A stretch of DNA of 64,000 bases from Planctomycetales bacterium (GTDB taxonomy: Bacteria; Planctomycetota; Phycisphaerae; SM23-33), in the NCBI GenBank assembly GCA_030612725.1, contig JAUWNJ010000006.1, positions 1 to 64,000 of the forward strand, written 5' to 3'. Of the stretch, positions 25,584 to 34,817 are shown in pieces. A program made the translations under genes and the position numbers. Each line of letters starts with the position of its first letter. The stretch's first letter is position 1. Below the pieces are notes generated by a model. It had not been told where the DNA came from, made no database searches, and saw only the letters and a list, made by a program, of their open reading frames with translations.

Positions 25584-26562
25584 CTTCGGCTTGGGATTCT
25601 TCCGTCAGCCGGCGATGGTTGAACTTCTCGTACTGCTCCAAAGCCAGCGATTGGGCGACTTCCATCGACACCTTTCCCGCATTGAGCAAAATGTCGCGTT
25701 CGTTGAAACGCAGGAAAGCATCCAGCCTTTCGCGCCAATCCCGCATGTAAAGCGGCTGACGGCGGTGGGCATGGTCTTCAGCGTAGTCCAGGTACATGGT
25801 AACGATGCGATTGAGGCCTCGGATTTCATCTTCGTTGAGATAGTTCTTGGCGACGGTAACGTCGGCCTGGCGTACTTTCGCGCCCTTCCATGTTGCCAGG
25901 CCCATATTGGGTTCGGCGGCATTGGCCCGCTCGGTGATAATCTCGGCGGCTGTCATGCCCGTAATCGCCCAATGCAACTTGTTCTGCGTAATCTGGAAGA
26001 ACTCTTTGGTCTGCCCGGCCTGCGGGTCGTAGTCGATGGACAATTTGTAGATGTCGCGTATTTTCTGGTAGAAACGCTTCTCCGAGGCGCGGATGTCCCG
26101 GATGCGTTCGAGCAGTTCGTCGAAATAGTCTGCCCCGATATTTCGGCCTTCCTTGAGTCGCTCGTCGTCCAGCGTGAAACCTTTGACAAGGTACTCCCGC
26201 AGCCGCTCGGTAGCCCATCGGCGAAACTGCGTACCCCGGATGCTGTTAACGCGATATCCCACAGAGACTATTGCGTCGAGATTGAAGTACTCCAACTCTC
26301 GCTGAACCGAACGATTTCCCTCTTGGCGAACCGTTGCAAAATTTGCAACAGTTGCTTCCCGTCGCAATTCGCCCGTTTCGTAGATGTTCTTTAAGTGACG
26401 GGACACGCCGGACTTATCAATCTGAAAAAGCTCCGCTATCTGTCCGAGGGTCAGCCAGACCGTCTCATTTTCCAGACGGACGGACATTCGGCTTTGGCCG
26501 TCTTCGGTCTGATAGAAAATAATCTCCGAAGCGGGAACTTTTTCCGGCGGATTCTCCGTCAT
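25570..26562 (-). CDS. rhuM: RhuM-family protein
   Basis: A protein of about 330 aa of the RhuM (virulence protein, Fic/DOC-associated) family, found on genomic islands and near toxin and restriction genes; its biochemical role is not established. Family features are IIFYQTEDGQSR at the N terminus, a helix-turn-helix-like WLTLGQIAELFQIDKSGVSR, HLKNIYETGEL, the conserved VGYRVNSIRGTQFRRWATE and a long helical C-terminal part. I start at the ATG at 26562 because family members begin just before the IxxYQTEDG motif; an ATG-less extension to 26616 is possible. The gene is bracketed by 43-bp direct repeats that duplicate the end of ogt, and looks like a mobile single-gene insert. Confidence 0.88.
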   Translation of the reverse strand: MTENPPEKVPASEIIFYQTEDGQSRMSVRLENETVWLTLGQIAELFQIDKSGVSRHLKNIYETGELRREATVANFATVRQEGNRSVQRELEYFNLDAIVSVGYRVNSIRGTQFRRWATERLREYLVKGFTLDDERLKEGRNIGADYFDELLERIRDIRASEKRFYQKIRDIYKLSIDYDPQAGQTKEFFQITQNKLHWAITGMTAAEIITERANAAEPNMGLATWKGAKVRQADVTVAKNYLNEDEIRGLNRIVTMYLDYAEDHAHRRQPLYMRDWRERLDAFLRFNERDILLNAGKVSMEVAQSLALEQYEKFNHRRLTEESQAEDDEC

Positions 26563-26642
26563 GCCCTCGTTCTTAACCGTTTTTATCGCATGTTGCAACA
26601 GATTCTGCGCCTGCATAACGGGGCGGAACGTTCAACTGGATA

Positions 26643-26675
26643 AAAGGTGGGACTCGTTCCTCGGCCCAGCCTACC
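26643..26675. repeat. GGTGGGAC..GCCCAGCC palindromic repeat, copy 2
   Basis: Member of a dispersed hairpin family (AAGGTGGGAC..GTCCCAGCCTACC); here the loop is diverged. It sits between rhuM and ogt, next to direct repeat B. Confidence 0.75.
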
Positions 26676-26716
26676 GTTGCACTCACAGGGCTTTTTCGAT
26701 TGTCAGCATTCGTCGT
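26674..26716. repeat. Direct repeat B, 3' end of ogt
   Basis: Counterpart of 25541-25583; it contains the stop codon and the last codons (RRMLTIEKAL) of ogt. Confidence 0.88.
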
Positions 26717-27228
26717 TTGAGTTCGATGCCGCCGGAGGCTGAGAAGCCCCCTATCGCCCCGCCGGCGTGGATGACGCGGTGGCAGGGAATTACCAGAGGC
26801 AGGGGATTTCTGCCGAGAGCAGCCGCGACTGCCCGTGCGCCCGTCGGCTTGCCCACAGCCCCGGCCAGCCAGGAATAACTCCGCGTCTGGCCGTAAGGGA
26901 TGCCCCGGCAGGCTCGCAACACCTTGCCGGTAAAAGTCTTCTCCGAAGGCAAATCGCAGGCGATATCGTCGAATCCGACGGCCTGGCCGTTGAAATATGC
27001 CCGCGACTTCTCGGCAATATCGGCGAACTCGTCGGATTTTTCGGCAGAGCCTGGATGCTCGAAGGCCAGTAAGTCTTTCAGGTCGGATGCGATATAGTGT
27101 GGCAGGACGATTCGCACAAGTCCGCCGGACTTCGGCGAGCTCAGTCGAGCCGGGCCCCTGACGCCCCCCATCGCCCCGGCAGCGGTCGTCCAGACGCCAT
27201 AGACCATTGATGATGAAGGTGAGTTCAT
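26683..27228 (-). CDS. ogt: Methylated-DNA--protein-cysteine methyltransferase
   Basis: A 181-aa O6-alkylguanine repair protein that transfers the alkyl group to its own cysteine. The active site is IPCHRVI, preceded by the helix-turn-helix YGQTRSYSWLAGAVG and the arginine finger region GARAVAAALGRNPLP. The N-terminal part (VWTTAAGAMG) resembles the RNase-H-like domain of Ogt. The ATG at 27228 begins MNSPSSS. The end of this gene is duplicated beyond rhuM. Confidence 0.92.
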   Translation of the reverse strand: MNSPSSSMVYGVWTTAAGAMGGVRGPARLSSPKSGGLVRIVLPHYIASDLKDLLAFEHPGSAEKSDEFADIAEKSRAYFNGQAVGFDDIACDLPSEKTFTGKVLRACRGIPYGQTRSYSWLAGAVGKPTGARAVAAALGRNPLPLVIPCHRVIHAGGAIGGFSASGGIELKRRMLTIEKAL

Positions 27229-27358
27229 GTGGGAATGATAATACTACAGCGCAATTTTATAAAGGTTCGTACCTGTAAATCCGAAGTCCGAATCTCGAAA
27301 TCCGAAACAATATCAAATGACCGAGATTCGGATTTCGATATTCGTCGGGTGGTGTGCT

Positions 27359-28120
27359 TTACGCGGCTCCGCCGGAGACTCGTCGTCGGCCATTGTGTCG
27401 CTGGAATTTACGGACGATCTGAGCGATGTGCTCAAGCGTACCCTGCCCGCGTTGAGATTCATTAAGCCCCACAAACTGGAACCCCAACATCACTACGCCT
27501 CGATCGTCGCTTATCTGCTGACGGAATTGCGCGTCGGCCAGCACAGGTTCAAACTCCTGCCCGACCTTAATGCAAATGCCGATAATATCGCCGTCGTCGA
27601 TGTCCGGGGCAGCCTGGCTGGGAAGCCTGATCTGGAAACCGCCGGCGGAGATGTTCGTTACCCACCCCTCCCACTTTACGGAGCGGTCTCCGTCCTGCCC
27701 GCCATGCCAGAACGTCGCCAATACCGACCGGCTTGCGGGGATATTGACGCGGTTAAACGCACGCCGCTGTACCCGCTGCATCTTCAGCGGGACGGGCACG
27801 CACACAGCCTTAATCGCCTGTCCGCCATCGACATTTACCTGGCAAATCGTTTCGACCGGTATATTGAAAATATGCTTGTGATGCCCCAGTTTGAACGTCA
27901 AACCGAGCATCAGACCTTCGGTTACTTCGGGTTCGGAGCCGGAGCGACTCGTAGGAAATTGAAGCCAGAGTTTATCGTGGCCTTGCTTGATGATCCCGCT
28001 GCGCAGGTTGTGCCAGACGCCTCTGACCCGGCACGTTACGGAGATTGGAACCCGCCGGCGAACAGCCTCACAAAAGCAGGTGTCGATCTGGCCCCGATTC
28101 AGTTCCTGTATTAAAGCCAT
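27359..28120 (-). CDS. PilZ-domain protein, likely cyclic di-GMP receptor
   Basis: A 253-aa YcgR-like protein. AGGGAAAG before the ATG at 28120 fixes the start. The N-terminal half is a PilZN-like beta domain; the C-terminal PilZ domain has QRRAFNRVNIP (RxxxR) and VTNISAGGFQI (the [D/N]xSxxG motif), the two binding motifs for cyclic di-GMP. YcgR-type proteins act as motility or secretion brakes. The window also encodes a GGDEF cyclase, but the two are not linked. Confidence 0.88.
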   Translation of the reverse strand: MALIQELNRGQIDTCFCEAVRRRVPISVTCRVRGVWHNLRSGIIKQGHDKLWLQFPTSRSGSEPEVTEGLMLGLTFKLGHHKHIFNIPVETICQVNVDGGQAIKAVCVPVPLKMQRVQRRAFNRVNIPASRSVLATFWHGGQDGDRSVKWEGWVTNISAGGFQIRLPSQAAPDIDDGDIIGICIKVGQEFEPVLADAQFRQQISDDRGVVMLGFQFVGLNESQRGQGTLEHIAQIVRKFQRHNGRRRVSGGAA

Positions 28121-28210
28121 TTCTTTCCCTCGCTGCACCGATCCTGTAAGGTTAGTTTCGGTAAGTAAGGGACGCGACTTTACCAGTTCCCAACACGGAA
28201 ATGCCCGCTT

Positions 28211-29242
28211 TCAATCGGTCAATTCCGCCCGGATTTGTTCTGCACGTGGTAATTTCGGTCCGGTCCAGGCCACCACAAGACCCGGAAGCGAACAGAACAT
28301 CGGTACAAGCCTGGCCACCAGCGCCAAGGCCAGGACTTCACTTTCAGAAACCGCGCCAACGGCAAAGAACGCCAGGAAGAAAAACTCGACCACCCCAAGC
28401 CCGCCGGGGCTTATCGGAACCGCCGCGATAATGTAAATAATCGGAACGTACAGGAAAAACTTATACCACGCCACGTCAAGACCAAGGCTCCATGCCGACA
28501 GCATGATACCGATTATGAAAACCGTCTGACCGACGAACGTTATCCCGACGGCATTGGTCAGCGACGCCTTCCGCCGACCATAAAGACTAACTGCCTCGCC
28601 GGCCAAGGTGATGTACCTTTGCATAGGCAAACGCGAAATAATCTTCCCAAGCCGGAGAAACCGTCGGAGCCTTCCGCTCAAGAGCACCGCCAGCGTAACG
28701 ACCGTAACGACCAGCACTGCCGATACGATAATGGCTGGGGTCGTCAACCTGTCGGTCCCTTCAGCGCCGAGAGCGTACATAACCGCGATAACCACCGCCG
28801 GCAGCATCACAAACTCCAGCAGCCCCAGCGCGCGGTCGATGAATACGCTCACAAGCACTGCGATTTTGCGGTCGGTATGTTTGGCGGCGTAGTAGGCCTT
28901 GACCAGGTCTCCGCTGACAGCGCCGGGCACGACGTAGTTGAAAAACGTTCCAAGAAACGTCAGGCGGACCACCTCGCGGAAGGAAATCTCTATCCTCTGA
29001 AGCCTCAAAAGATACCACCAGCGAAACGCCAGAATAAACAGCGGCGTCAGAAAGCACACGAACGCAGCCACCAGAAGATAAGGATCGGCCTGGGTAATCG
29101 TCGCGGCAAATCCCTGGTGGACTTGCCCGTCCGGTCCGACATAATCGCTCCAGTGAACTTTGCGAATCACCATCGCCAGCAAAGCCGCTGCGACGAGCAA
29201 CTTGACTGTGAGGATTAATATCTTTCGGGTTTTTTTCTTCAT
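28211..29242 (-). CDS. Flippase-like (UPF0104/AglD) membrane protein
   Basis: A 343-aa polytopic protein with about eight helices, of the lysylphosphatidylglycerol synthase transmembrane / AglD family, whose members move or modify lipid-linked molecules. Signatures include TFLGTFFNYVVPGAVSGDLV in the first half and PISPGGLGVVEFFFL near the C terminus. The ATG at 29242 (MKKKTRK) is preferred over a longer frame to 29296. It lies 90 bases downstream of the PilZ gene's start and is transcribed first, so the two may share a message. Confidence 0.85.
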   Translation of the reverse strand: MKKKTRKILILTVKLLVAAALLAMVIRKVHWSDYVGPDGQVHQGFAATITQADPYLLVAAFVCFLTPLFILAFRWWYLLRLQRIEISFREVVRLTFLGTFFNYVVPGAVSGDLVKAYYAAKHTDRKIAVLVSVFIDRALGLLEFVMLPAVVIAVMYALGAEGTDRLTTPAIIVSAVLVVTVVTLAVLLSGRLRRFLRLGKIISRLPMQRYITLAGEAVSLYGRRKASLTNAVGITFVGQTVFIIGIMLSAWSLGLDVAWYKFFLYVPIIYIIAAVPISPGGLGVVEFFFLAFFAVGAVSESEVLALALVARLVPMFCSLPGLVVAWTGPKLPRAEQIRAELTD

Positions 29243-29434
29243 TGAGGCTGCACCGACAAAGAAATCAGATTCGGCGACATTATCCGCATATCGCACCTGT
29301 AACGCAAATGTCGATTCGGAGTCTGCCGCATTCCCCTTGCCGTTTTGCTATAGCCGGATATAATGAGAAGCGCAGAACGCAGAACGCAAAACGATAATCG
29401 TCTGTATCATTGATGTTCAGGAGAGACTTGTAAA

Positions 29435-29692
29435 ATGACCGAGCAAGAGCAAAGCCAGGCGACATTGGCCGAACGAGTTAAGGACGTAATCGAGCGGATT
29501 CGCCCGCCTATCCAGGCTGACGGCGGCGACATTGAACTTGTCGATATAGACCCTGCCGCCGGTAAGGTTTCCATCCGCTTCCAGGGCGCATGTAGAGGAT
29601 GTCCGATGGCGGCGATGACGCTGAAAATGGGCGTCGAGAAACATATGAAGGAACTTGTCCCCGAAATATCCGAAGTAGTGGCAGTAGATTAA
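29435..29692 (+). CDS. NifU C-terminal (Nfu) iron-sulfur scaffold domain protein
   Basis: An 85-aa protein consisting only of the Nfu domain, which carries or delivers Fe-S clusters. RPPIQADGGDIELVDID and the cluster motif CRGCPMAAMTLK are clear. AGGAGAG lies nine bases before the ATG at 29435. The gene is monocistronic; a G-quadruplex array begins seven bases after its stop. Confidence 0.93.
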   Translation: MTEQEQSQATLAERVKDVIERIRPPIQADGGDIELVDIDPAAGKVSIRFQGACRGCPMAAMTLKMGVEKHMKELVPEISEVVAVD

Positions 29693-29698
29693 AAGATA

Positions 29699-29722
29699 GG
29701 GACCAGGGACCAGGGACTTGGG
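29699..29722 (+). repeat. G-quadruplex heptamer array, copy 3
   Basis: Four GGG tracts with loops ACCA, ACCA and ACTT, directly after the Nfu gene. It faces copy 4 in inverted orientation about 80 bases away; the arms extend into GGCAAAAACAGAA and its complement. Confidence 0.88.
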
Positions 29723-29803
29723 ACTTGGCAAAAACAGAATTTCCGATTTCCCAAGTCAATCCGGCCATTCTTCCTTTTTTTGCTTTTGTATTTTTCTGCC
29801 AAG

Positions 29804-29828
29804 TCCCTAGTCCCTAGTCCCCAGTCCC
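29804..29828 (-). repeat. G-quadruplex heptamer array, copy 4
   Basis: C-rich on the plus strand (CCC at 29804, 29811, 29819 and 29826); it forms the other arm of the facing pair with copy 3. Confidence 0.85.
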
Positions 29829-29956
29829 TGTCTGTTACATTTTTTCCGAAACTTCCCGCCCCTTACCTCATTAAACTTTTCAGGTAACTCATATCAGGTG
29901 CGGGTGGTGCGCATTTGATGCACGCATCAGCCACCATGCAAAAGGAGTTGTTTTTT

Positions 29957-31021
29957 ATGACTGAGAAGAAAACGGGTAAATCCGACACACCGACAACAGC
30001 GCCGGCGGCTGTTGACGGCGACGACATCCAGGCAGTCAAACACCTCAACGAATCGTACAGGAAGATGACGAAAATGCTTTCCCGCGCCATTGTCGGGCAG
30101 AACGATGTCATCGAGCAGGTGCTGGTTTCAATGTTCTGCCGGGGGCACGCACTGCTTGTGGGCGTTCCCGGGCTGGCCAAGACTCTGCTGATATCCACTA
30201 TCGCGCAGGTCCTGCACCTGTCGTTCAAGCGGATCCAGTTCACGCCGGACCTTATGCCCTCCGACATCACCGGCACCGACGTGCTGGAGGAGGACCGCAC
30301 CACAGGCAAGCGGGTTTTCCGCTTCGTACATGGCCCTTTATTCGCCAACATGGTCCTTGCCGACGAAATTAACCGCACGCCGCCCAAAACCCAGGCCGCC
30401 CTTCTCGAAGCCATGCAGGAGCGGCACGTTACCGTCGGCGAGGAGACTTTTCACCTGCCGGACCCGTTCTTCGTCCTTGCGACGCAGAACCCCATCGAGC
30501 AGGAAGGAACCTACCCGCTGCCCGAAGCCCAACTCGACCGCTTCATGTTCATGATCATGGTCGATTACCCCACGGCAGAGGAAGAAGTTCAGATAATGAA
30601 GCAGGTTACAAGCGCGTACCAGGCCGAGTTGTCCGTCGCGCTGACGGGCGAGGATATTTTGCGTTTGCAGGATATTGTCCGTCGCGTTCCTGTGGCTGAC
30701 CATGTTTTTCAGTACGCCCGCGATTTGGCGCGTGCGTCCCGCCCAGCCGAGTCTGAAGCGCCCGATTTCATCAATGAACTGGTCAACTGGGGCGCAGGTC
30801 CGCGAGCGGGGATTTACATGATCCTCGCCGGTAAGGCCCGGGCGATCCTGCACGGGCGATACCACGTAACGACCGACGACATCCGCGCGGTGGCTCCGCC
30901 GGTGCTTCGGCATCGAATTATCACGACCTTCAACGCCGAAGCCGCCGGAGTTACAAGCGACGAAATCGTCCAGCGACTCCTGGCAGAAATCAGACCGGCA
31001 GTAGAGGAACAAGTGGCGTAA
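29957..31021 (+). CDS. MoxR-family AAA+ ATPase
   Basis: A 354-aa chaperone-like ATPase, first gene of a large envelope operon. AAGGAG precedes the ATG at 29957. Motifs are [11 protein letters not shown] (Walker A, GxPGxAKT), [16 protein letters not shown] (Walker B), [19 protein letters not shown] (sensor 1 region) and LDRFM. MoxR proteins act with VWA proteins to assemble or insert metal cofactors into partner complexes, and here DUF58 and two VWA genes follow. It is followed by two short hairpins. Confidence 0.94.
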   Translation: MTEKKTGKSDTPTTAPAAVDGDDIQAVKHLNESYRKMTKMLSRAIVGQNDVIEQVLVSMFCRGHALLVGVPGLAKTLLISTIAQVLHLSFKRIQFTPDLMPSDITGTDVLEEDRTTGKRVFRFVHGPLFANMVLADEINRTPPKTQAALLEAMQERHVTVGEETFHLPDPFFVLATQNPIEQEGTYPLPEAQLDRFMFMIMVDYPTAEEEVQIMKQVTSAYQAELSVALTGEDILRLQDIVRRVPVADHVFQYARDLARASRPAESEAPDFINELVNWGAGPRAGIYMILAGKARAILHGRYHVTTDDIRAVAPPVLRHRIITTFNAEAAGVTSDEIVQRLLAEIRPAVEEQVA

Positions 31022-31070
31022 CACGGGCGTCTCGCCCGTGATAAAAAAACATGGCCGGGACGGCCATGAT
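31022..31070. repeat. Two adjacent REP-like hairpins
   Basis: CACGGGCG..CGCCCGTG and CATGGCC..GGCCATG lie between the MoxR and DUF58 genes, separated by an A run. They could slow transcription or stabilise the upstream message. Confidence 0.8.
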
Positions 31071-31078
31071 ACGAAACC

Positions 31079-32017
31079 ATGAATGGTAACGGACAACCTG
31101 AATATATGTCGCTTCTGGACGGCGAGGCGCTGGCGAAGATGCAGCGGCTTGAACTTATCGCGCGGGGCGTGGTCGAGGGTTTCATTTCCGGTCGGCATAA
31201 GAGTCCCTACAAGGGTTTCAGCGTCGAGTTCGCCGAGCACCGCGAGTATGTCCCCGGCGACAATATCCGCGACCTTGACTGGCGCGTCTTCGGGCGGTCC
31301 GACCGGTACTACATCAAGCAGTACATTGAGGAGACCAACCTCCGGTCGCTTATCCTGCTGGACGCCTCCGGCTCGATGAAGTACACCGGCGACCTGGCGG
31401 CGAAACACAACGGGGAATTATTGAGCAAGTTTCAGTACGCCCGGATGCTGGCGGCTTCGCTTGGGCATCTGATGATCCATCAGCAGGACGCCGTGGGGTT
31501 GGCGACGTTCGACACGTCGCTTCGTCGTTACATTCCCGCCCGAAGCCGGGCCAGCCACCTCCGCGTAATCCTGGCTGAACTCGCCGCAACCGAGCCGGGA
31601 GCGGAAACCTCCGTCGCCAAAATCTTTCACGATCTGGCTGACCGCGTACGTCGGCGCGGGTTAATCGTCATAATCTCCGACCTGTTCGACAACGTCGATG
31701 AGATACTCAAATCTCTGCACCATTTCCGTTATCGCAGGCACGAGGTGCTGCTGCTGCACGTAATGGCTGAGGAGGAATTGACCTTCCCGTTTGACCGCTG
31801 GAGCGTCTTCAAAAACCTCGAACGGTCAGGCCATCACATTCCACTTGACCCATTGAGCCTGCGAAGTGAATACCTGGGAAAAGTCCGCAATTTCATCCGC
31901 CGACTGGAAATCGGATGCGGACAGATGAACATCGACTACGTGCAAATGTCCACGAAACAGAACTTCGATATCGCGCTGGCGCATTACCTCGCGCAAAGGA
32001 TGTCGAGGGCGAGATGA
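31079..32017 (+). CDS. DUF58-domain protein
   Basis: A 312-aa member of the DUF58 family, regularly encoded beside MoxR. The family core [20 protein letters not shown] is followed by a VWA-like fold with the metal-site motif LLDASGSM (DxSxS type) near residue 98. No transmembrane helix is seen, so it is cytoplasmic or peripheral. A MoxR/DUF58 pair is thought to form a chaperone unit. The start is the ATG at 31079; no strong ribosome site is present because a hairpin precedes it. Confidence 0.92.
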   Translation: MNGNGQPEYMSLLDGEALAKMQRLELIARGVVEGFISGRHKSPYKGFSVEFAEHREYVPGDNIRDLDWRVFGRSDRYYIKQYIEETNLRSLILLDASGSMKYTGDLAAKHNGELLSKFQYARMLAASLGHLMIHQQDAVGLATFDTSLRRYIPARSRASHLRVILAELAATEPGAETSVAKIFHDLADRVRRRGLIVIISDLFDNVDEILKSLHHFRYRRHEVLLLHVMAEEELTFPFDRWSVFKNLERSGHHIPLDPLSLRSEYLGKVRNFIRRLEIGCGQMNIDYVQMSTKQNFDIALAHYLAQRMSRAR

Positions 32018-32031
32018 GGGAAGGGATTACA

Positions 32032-32055
32032 GGGACTTGGGACTAGGGACTTGGG
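32032..32055 (+). repeat. G-quadruplex heptamer array, copy 5
   Basis: Four GGG tracts with loops ACTT, ACTA and ACTT, 15 bases after the DUF58 stop. It faces copy 6 across the four-helix-bundle gene. Confidence 0.9.
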
Positions 32056-32088
32056 ACTAGGAAAAAAGACAAGAAGAGGAAAATTGAC

Positions 32089-32460
32089 ATGAGTGATGAG
32101 ATACGAAGTTATCGGGATTTGGTTGCCTGGCAAAAGGCTATGGCGCTGGCGAAGCGCGTTTATGGCGCTACGAAACTGTTTCCCAAGGAAGAAATGTACG
32201 GACTGGTTCAGCAGATAAGAAGGGCGGCAGTATCCGTACCGTCGAATATCGCGGAAGGATATGGACGAGGCAGCCGAGCGGACTATGTTCGGTTTCTATA
32301 CACGGCAAGGGGTAGTCTCTACGAAGTGGAGACCCAAGCACTAATTTCCGGAGATTTGGGCTATCTGACAGATAAGCAAGCCGATTCGCTGTTGGAAGAT
32401 ACGGATGAATGTTCGCGTCTACTCGGCGGCCTGATAAAGAGCTTGAAAACGAAAAAATAA
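32089..32460 (+). CDS. Four-helix-bundle (S23/Avd-like) protein
   Basis: A 123-aa protein of the family first seen as open frames in 23S rRNA intervening sequences. Diagnostic motifs are YRDLVAWQKAMALAKRVY, QIRRAAVSVPSNIAEGYGR and the region LYTARGSLYEVETQ. Homologues in diversity-generating retroelements bind RNA, but here there is no rRNA or reverse transcriptase. The gene sits inside an otherwise continuous MoxR/DUF58/BatA operon and is flanked by facing G-quadruplex arrays, which suggests a mobile insert. Function here is unknown. Confidence 0.93.
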   Translation: MSDEIRSYRDLVAWQKAMALAKRVYGATKLFPKEEMYGLVQQIRRAAVSVPSNIAEGYGRGSRADYVRFLYTARGSLYEVETQALISGDLGYLTDKQADSLLEDTDECSRLLGGLIKSLKTKK

Positions 32461-32509
32461 CCGGACTGGAAAATCGGGACTTCCGTTTTTACTTCTGCTT
32501 TTGCCAAGT

Positions 32510-32533
32510 CCCTAGTCCCAAGTCCCTAGTCCC
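32510..32533 (-). repeat. G-quadruplex heptamer array, copy 6
   Basis: CCC tracts at 32510, 32517, 32524 and 32531 on the plus strand, ten bases before the next gene; inverted partner of copy 5. Confidence 0.9.
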
Positions 32534-32543
32534 TTGACATAAA

Positions 32544-34817
32544 ATGACATTTCTCAATGGAATAATGTTGCTTGGACTGATCGGAGTGAGTATTCCGATA
32601 ATCATCCACATCCTCAACCGTCGTCGGGCGAGGATGGTGGACTGGGGGGCGATGCACTTTCTGGAAAGTTCACTCGCCTCACGCAATCGACGAATTCTCA
32701 TCGAAGAGATTATCCTAATGGTCATCCGTTGCAGCCTGCTGGCCTTGCTGGCGTTCGCGCTGGCGAGACCATTTCTGAAGGCGGGAAAGTTGCTTCCGGG
32801 AACCGGCGGCGACGCGCAGGACCTGGCGATAGTAATCGACGCTTCGCTGAGCATGACGCTCGAAACGGACGGTTCGAGCAATTTCCAGCGCGCAATCGAC
32901 GAGGCCCACCAGTTGGTCCGGTCATGCCGGAGCGGCGACGCCGTAAGCATCGTCCTTGCCGGTCCGGTCGCCCAGCCAATACTCCCCGCTCCCATATCCG
33001 ACCGCGACGAAATCCACGAATCGCTGGACAAACTCACGCCGGCCGGCGGGTCCATGCGCGTTCTGGAGGCGATTAATACAGCGATGGAGACGCTATCGGC
33101 CGGGACGAATCCCGCCAAAAGAATCGTCCTTATCACTGACGCCCAGGACGTCGGGTGGGATTTATCGGCATCGAAACGGTGGGATTTCCTCGCCGAAGCA
33201 GTCGATGCGATGCCGATAAAACCCATCGTCATCGTCCGAACGCTCGATGTGCCCGAAAAGTGGCGTAACGTATCGGCAACGGGGATGAATTTCTCCCGTA
33301 CCGTCGTCGGGACGGACCGAACGGTGAAAATCACCGCCACAATCGCTAATACCGGCGAAGGTTCAGTCCATCCCGAAGCCGTCGAATTGACCATCGACGG
33401 AAAAACGGCAGAGCGCGAAACAATCGGCGCAATAGCCGAAGGCGCGTCCGCCTCGGTCGTATTCGAACATCAGTTCGCCTCCCCCGGCCCGCACGTGGTA
33501 TCGGTCCGTATCGCCTGCGACGATGACCTTTCCGGAGATAACGAAACCGCCCGCGTCGTGAACGTTTTGCAAACGCTGAAGGTGCTCATCGTCGAGGGAA
33601 ACTCATCGACCGAACCGTTCAAAAGCGACGCGGATTACATTTACCTGGCAACGGCCCTGCCGGACGAAAACGCAAAGCCCGGCAGCACGCTGATTTCCCC
33701 GACGGTAGTTTCGGCTGCCGACATATCGTCGGCGAAACGATTTTCCGATTACGCTGTTGTGGTTCTGGCCGACGTGCCGCGCCTTCCCGCGCCGAAAGCG
33801 AAGGAATTGGGCGATTTCGTCGCCAAAGGCGGCGGGCTGCTGATAGCGCCGGGCGAAAAGGCGAACAGGGATTTCTACAATAACTGGAAGGCATCCGACG
33901 GGAAGCGTCTTGCCGGCTGTCGATTCGTAAATATCCGGGCGGGTTCGCGGACCGGCCAGAATGATGAAACCTTCACTCGCATAGCGACGGGAAAGATTAA
34001 TCACCCTGCAATGATGCTGCTCGCCGATCAGGCTGAAAACAACCTTCGCTCCGCTCATATCAACAGGCACTGGGTATTAGAGGCCGACGAGAAGGAAAAA
34101 ACCGTTTCTCTCGGCGCTCTTCTGGACAACGGACTGCCGTGGCTGGTTCAGCGCAAAGACGCGCGTGGCGTGGTGCTGACGCTGGCGGCCCCGCTCGACC
34201 TGAAATTTACCCACCTTCCGCTGCGCGAGTGCTTTGTTCCGCTCGTTCACGAACTGGTTCATTACCTTGCCGTACCGGCCCAGCCTGAGATGAACATCCT
34301 TCCGGGCAGGCAGTTTGTCTATACGATACCGGACGAAACTTTGTCCGGGTCGGAAACGGAAGCAGAAGTCGCCGACCCCGCCGGTCGGCGAACCGCAGTC
34401 CGCCTGCGAAAACAGGACAAGCACCGGCAGGTGAATTACTCGCTGACCGCCAGGCCGGGGGTGTACAGGCTGATTCTGCCCAATGGCGACGACGACGCAA
34501 AAGGCGTCCCATTCGTCGTCCTCGGCGATCCCGACGAGAGCAAACTAGACCTGCTGAGCGACGACGATTACGACCGGGCGGATAAATTTATTCCGCTGAC
34601 CCGTGCTCAAAACCTCGGCGAACTGACGGCTGCTATCGCCGGCGGAGTGCCCGGTAGCGAAATCTGGCGACACATAGCCCTTATTATCCTCGCCCTGCTG
34701 ATAGCAGAGATCGTTACCACAAGGCTCATCGCGCAAAAACGAAAAATGCACCTGGCCGAACCGATTGCTTTCGGCGCAGACCGGAATACCGTCAGACCGA
34801 AAGAGGTGTCCGCATAA
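32544..34817 (+). CDS. BatA/VWA-domain membrane protein
   Basis: A 757-aa inner-membrane protein. The N terminus is the BatA domain: one helix (GIMLLGLIGVSIPIIIHIL) followed by NRRRARMVDWGAMHFL, a second helix near 57-75, then a VWA domain with VIDASLSM near 97. CARDB/Ig-like beta segments follow (TATIANTGEGSVHPEAVELT), then a class I amidotransferase-like fold of the type common in these proteins (LIVEGNSS..; FVAKGGGLLIAPG), and a C-terminal helix (IALIILALLIAEIVT). It is expected to work with MoxR and DUF58 in envelope or cofactor assembly. Its stop overlaps the next start. Confidence 0.85.
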   Translation: MTFLNGIMLLGLIGVSIPIIIHILNRRRARMVDWGAMHFLESSLASRNRRILIEEIILMVIRCSLLALLAFALARPFLKAGKLLPGTGGDAQDLAIVIDASLSMTLETDGSSNFQRAIDEAHQLVRSCRSGDAVSIVLAGPVAQPILPAPISDRDEIHESLDKLTPAGGSMRVLEAINTAMETLSAGTNPAKRIVLITDAQDVGWDLSASKRWDFLAEAVDAMPIKPIVIVRTLDVPEKWRNVSATGMNFSRTVVGTDRTVKITATIANTGEGSVHPEAVELTIDGKTAERETIGAIAEGASASVVFEHQFASPGPHVVSVRIACDDDLSGDNETARVVNVLQTLKVLIVEGNSSTEPFKSDADYIYLATALPDENAKPGSTLISPTVVSAADISSAKRFSDYAVVVLADVPRLPAPKAKELGDFVAKGGGLLIAPGEKANRDFYNNWKASDGKRLAGCRFVNIRAGSRTGQNDETFTRIATGKINHPAMMLLADQAENNLRSAHINRHWVLEADEKEKTVSLGALLDNGLPWLVQRKDARGVVLTLAAPLDLKFTHLPLRECFVPLVHELVHYLAVPAQPEMNILPGRQFVYTIPDETLSGSETEAEVADPAGRRTAVRLRKQDKHRQVNYSLTARPGVYRLILPNGDDDAKGVPFVVLGDPDESKLDLLSDDDYDRADKFIPLTRAQNLGELTAAIAGGVPGSEIWRHIALIILALLIAEIVTTRLIAQKRKMHLAEPIAFGADRNTVRPKEVSA

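Noticed and set aside
32089-32460. Four-helix-bundle gene as part of a 23S rRNA intervening sequence
   Set aside because: No rRNA sequence flanks it; protein genes lie on both sides.
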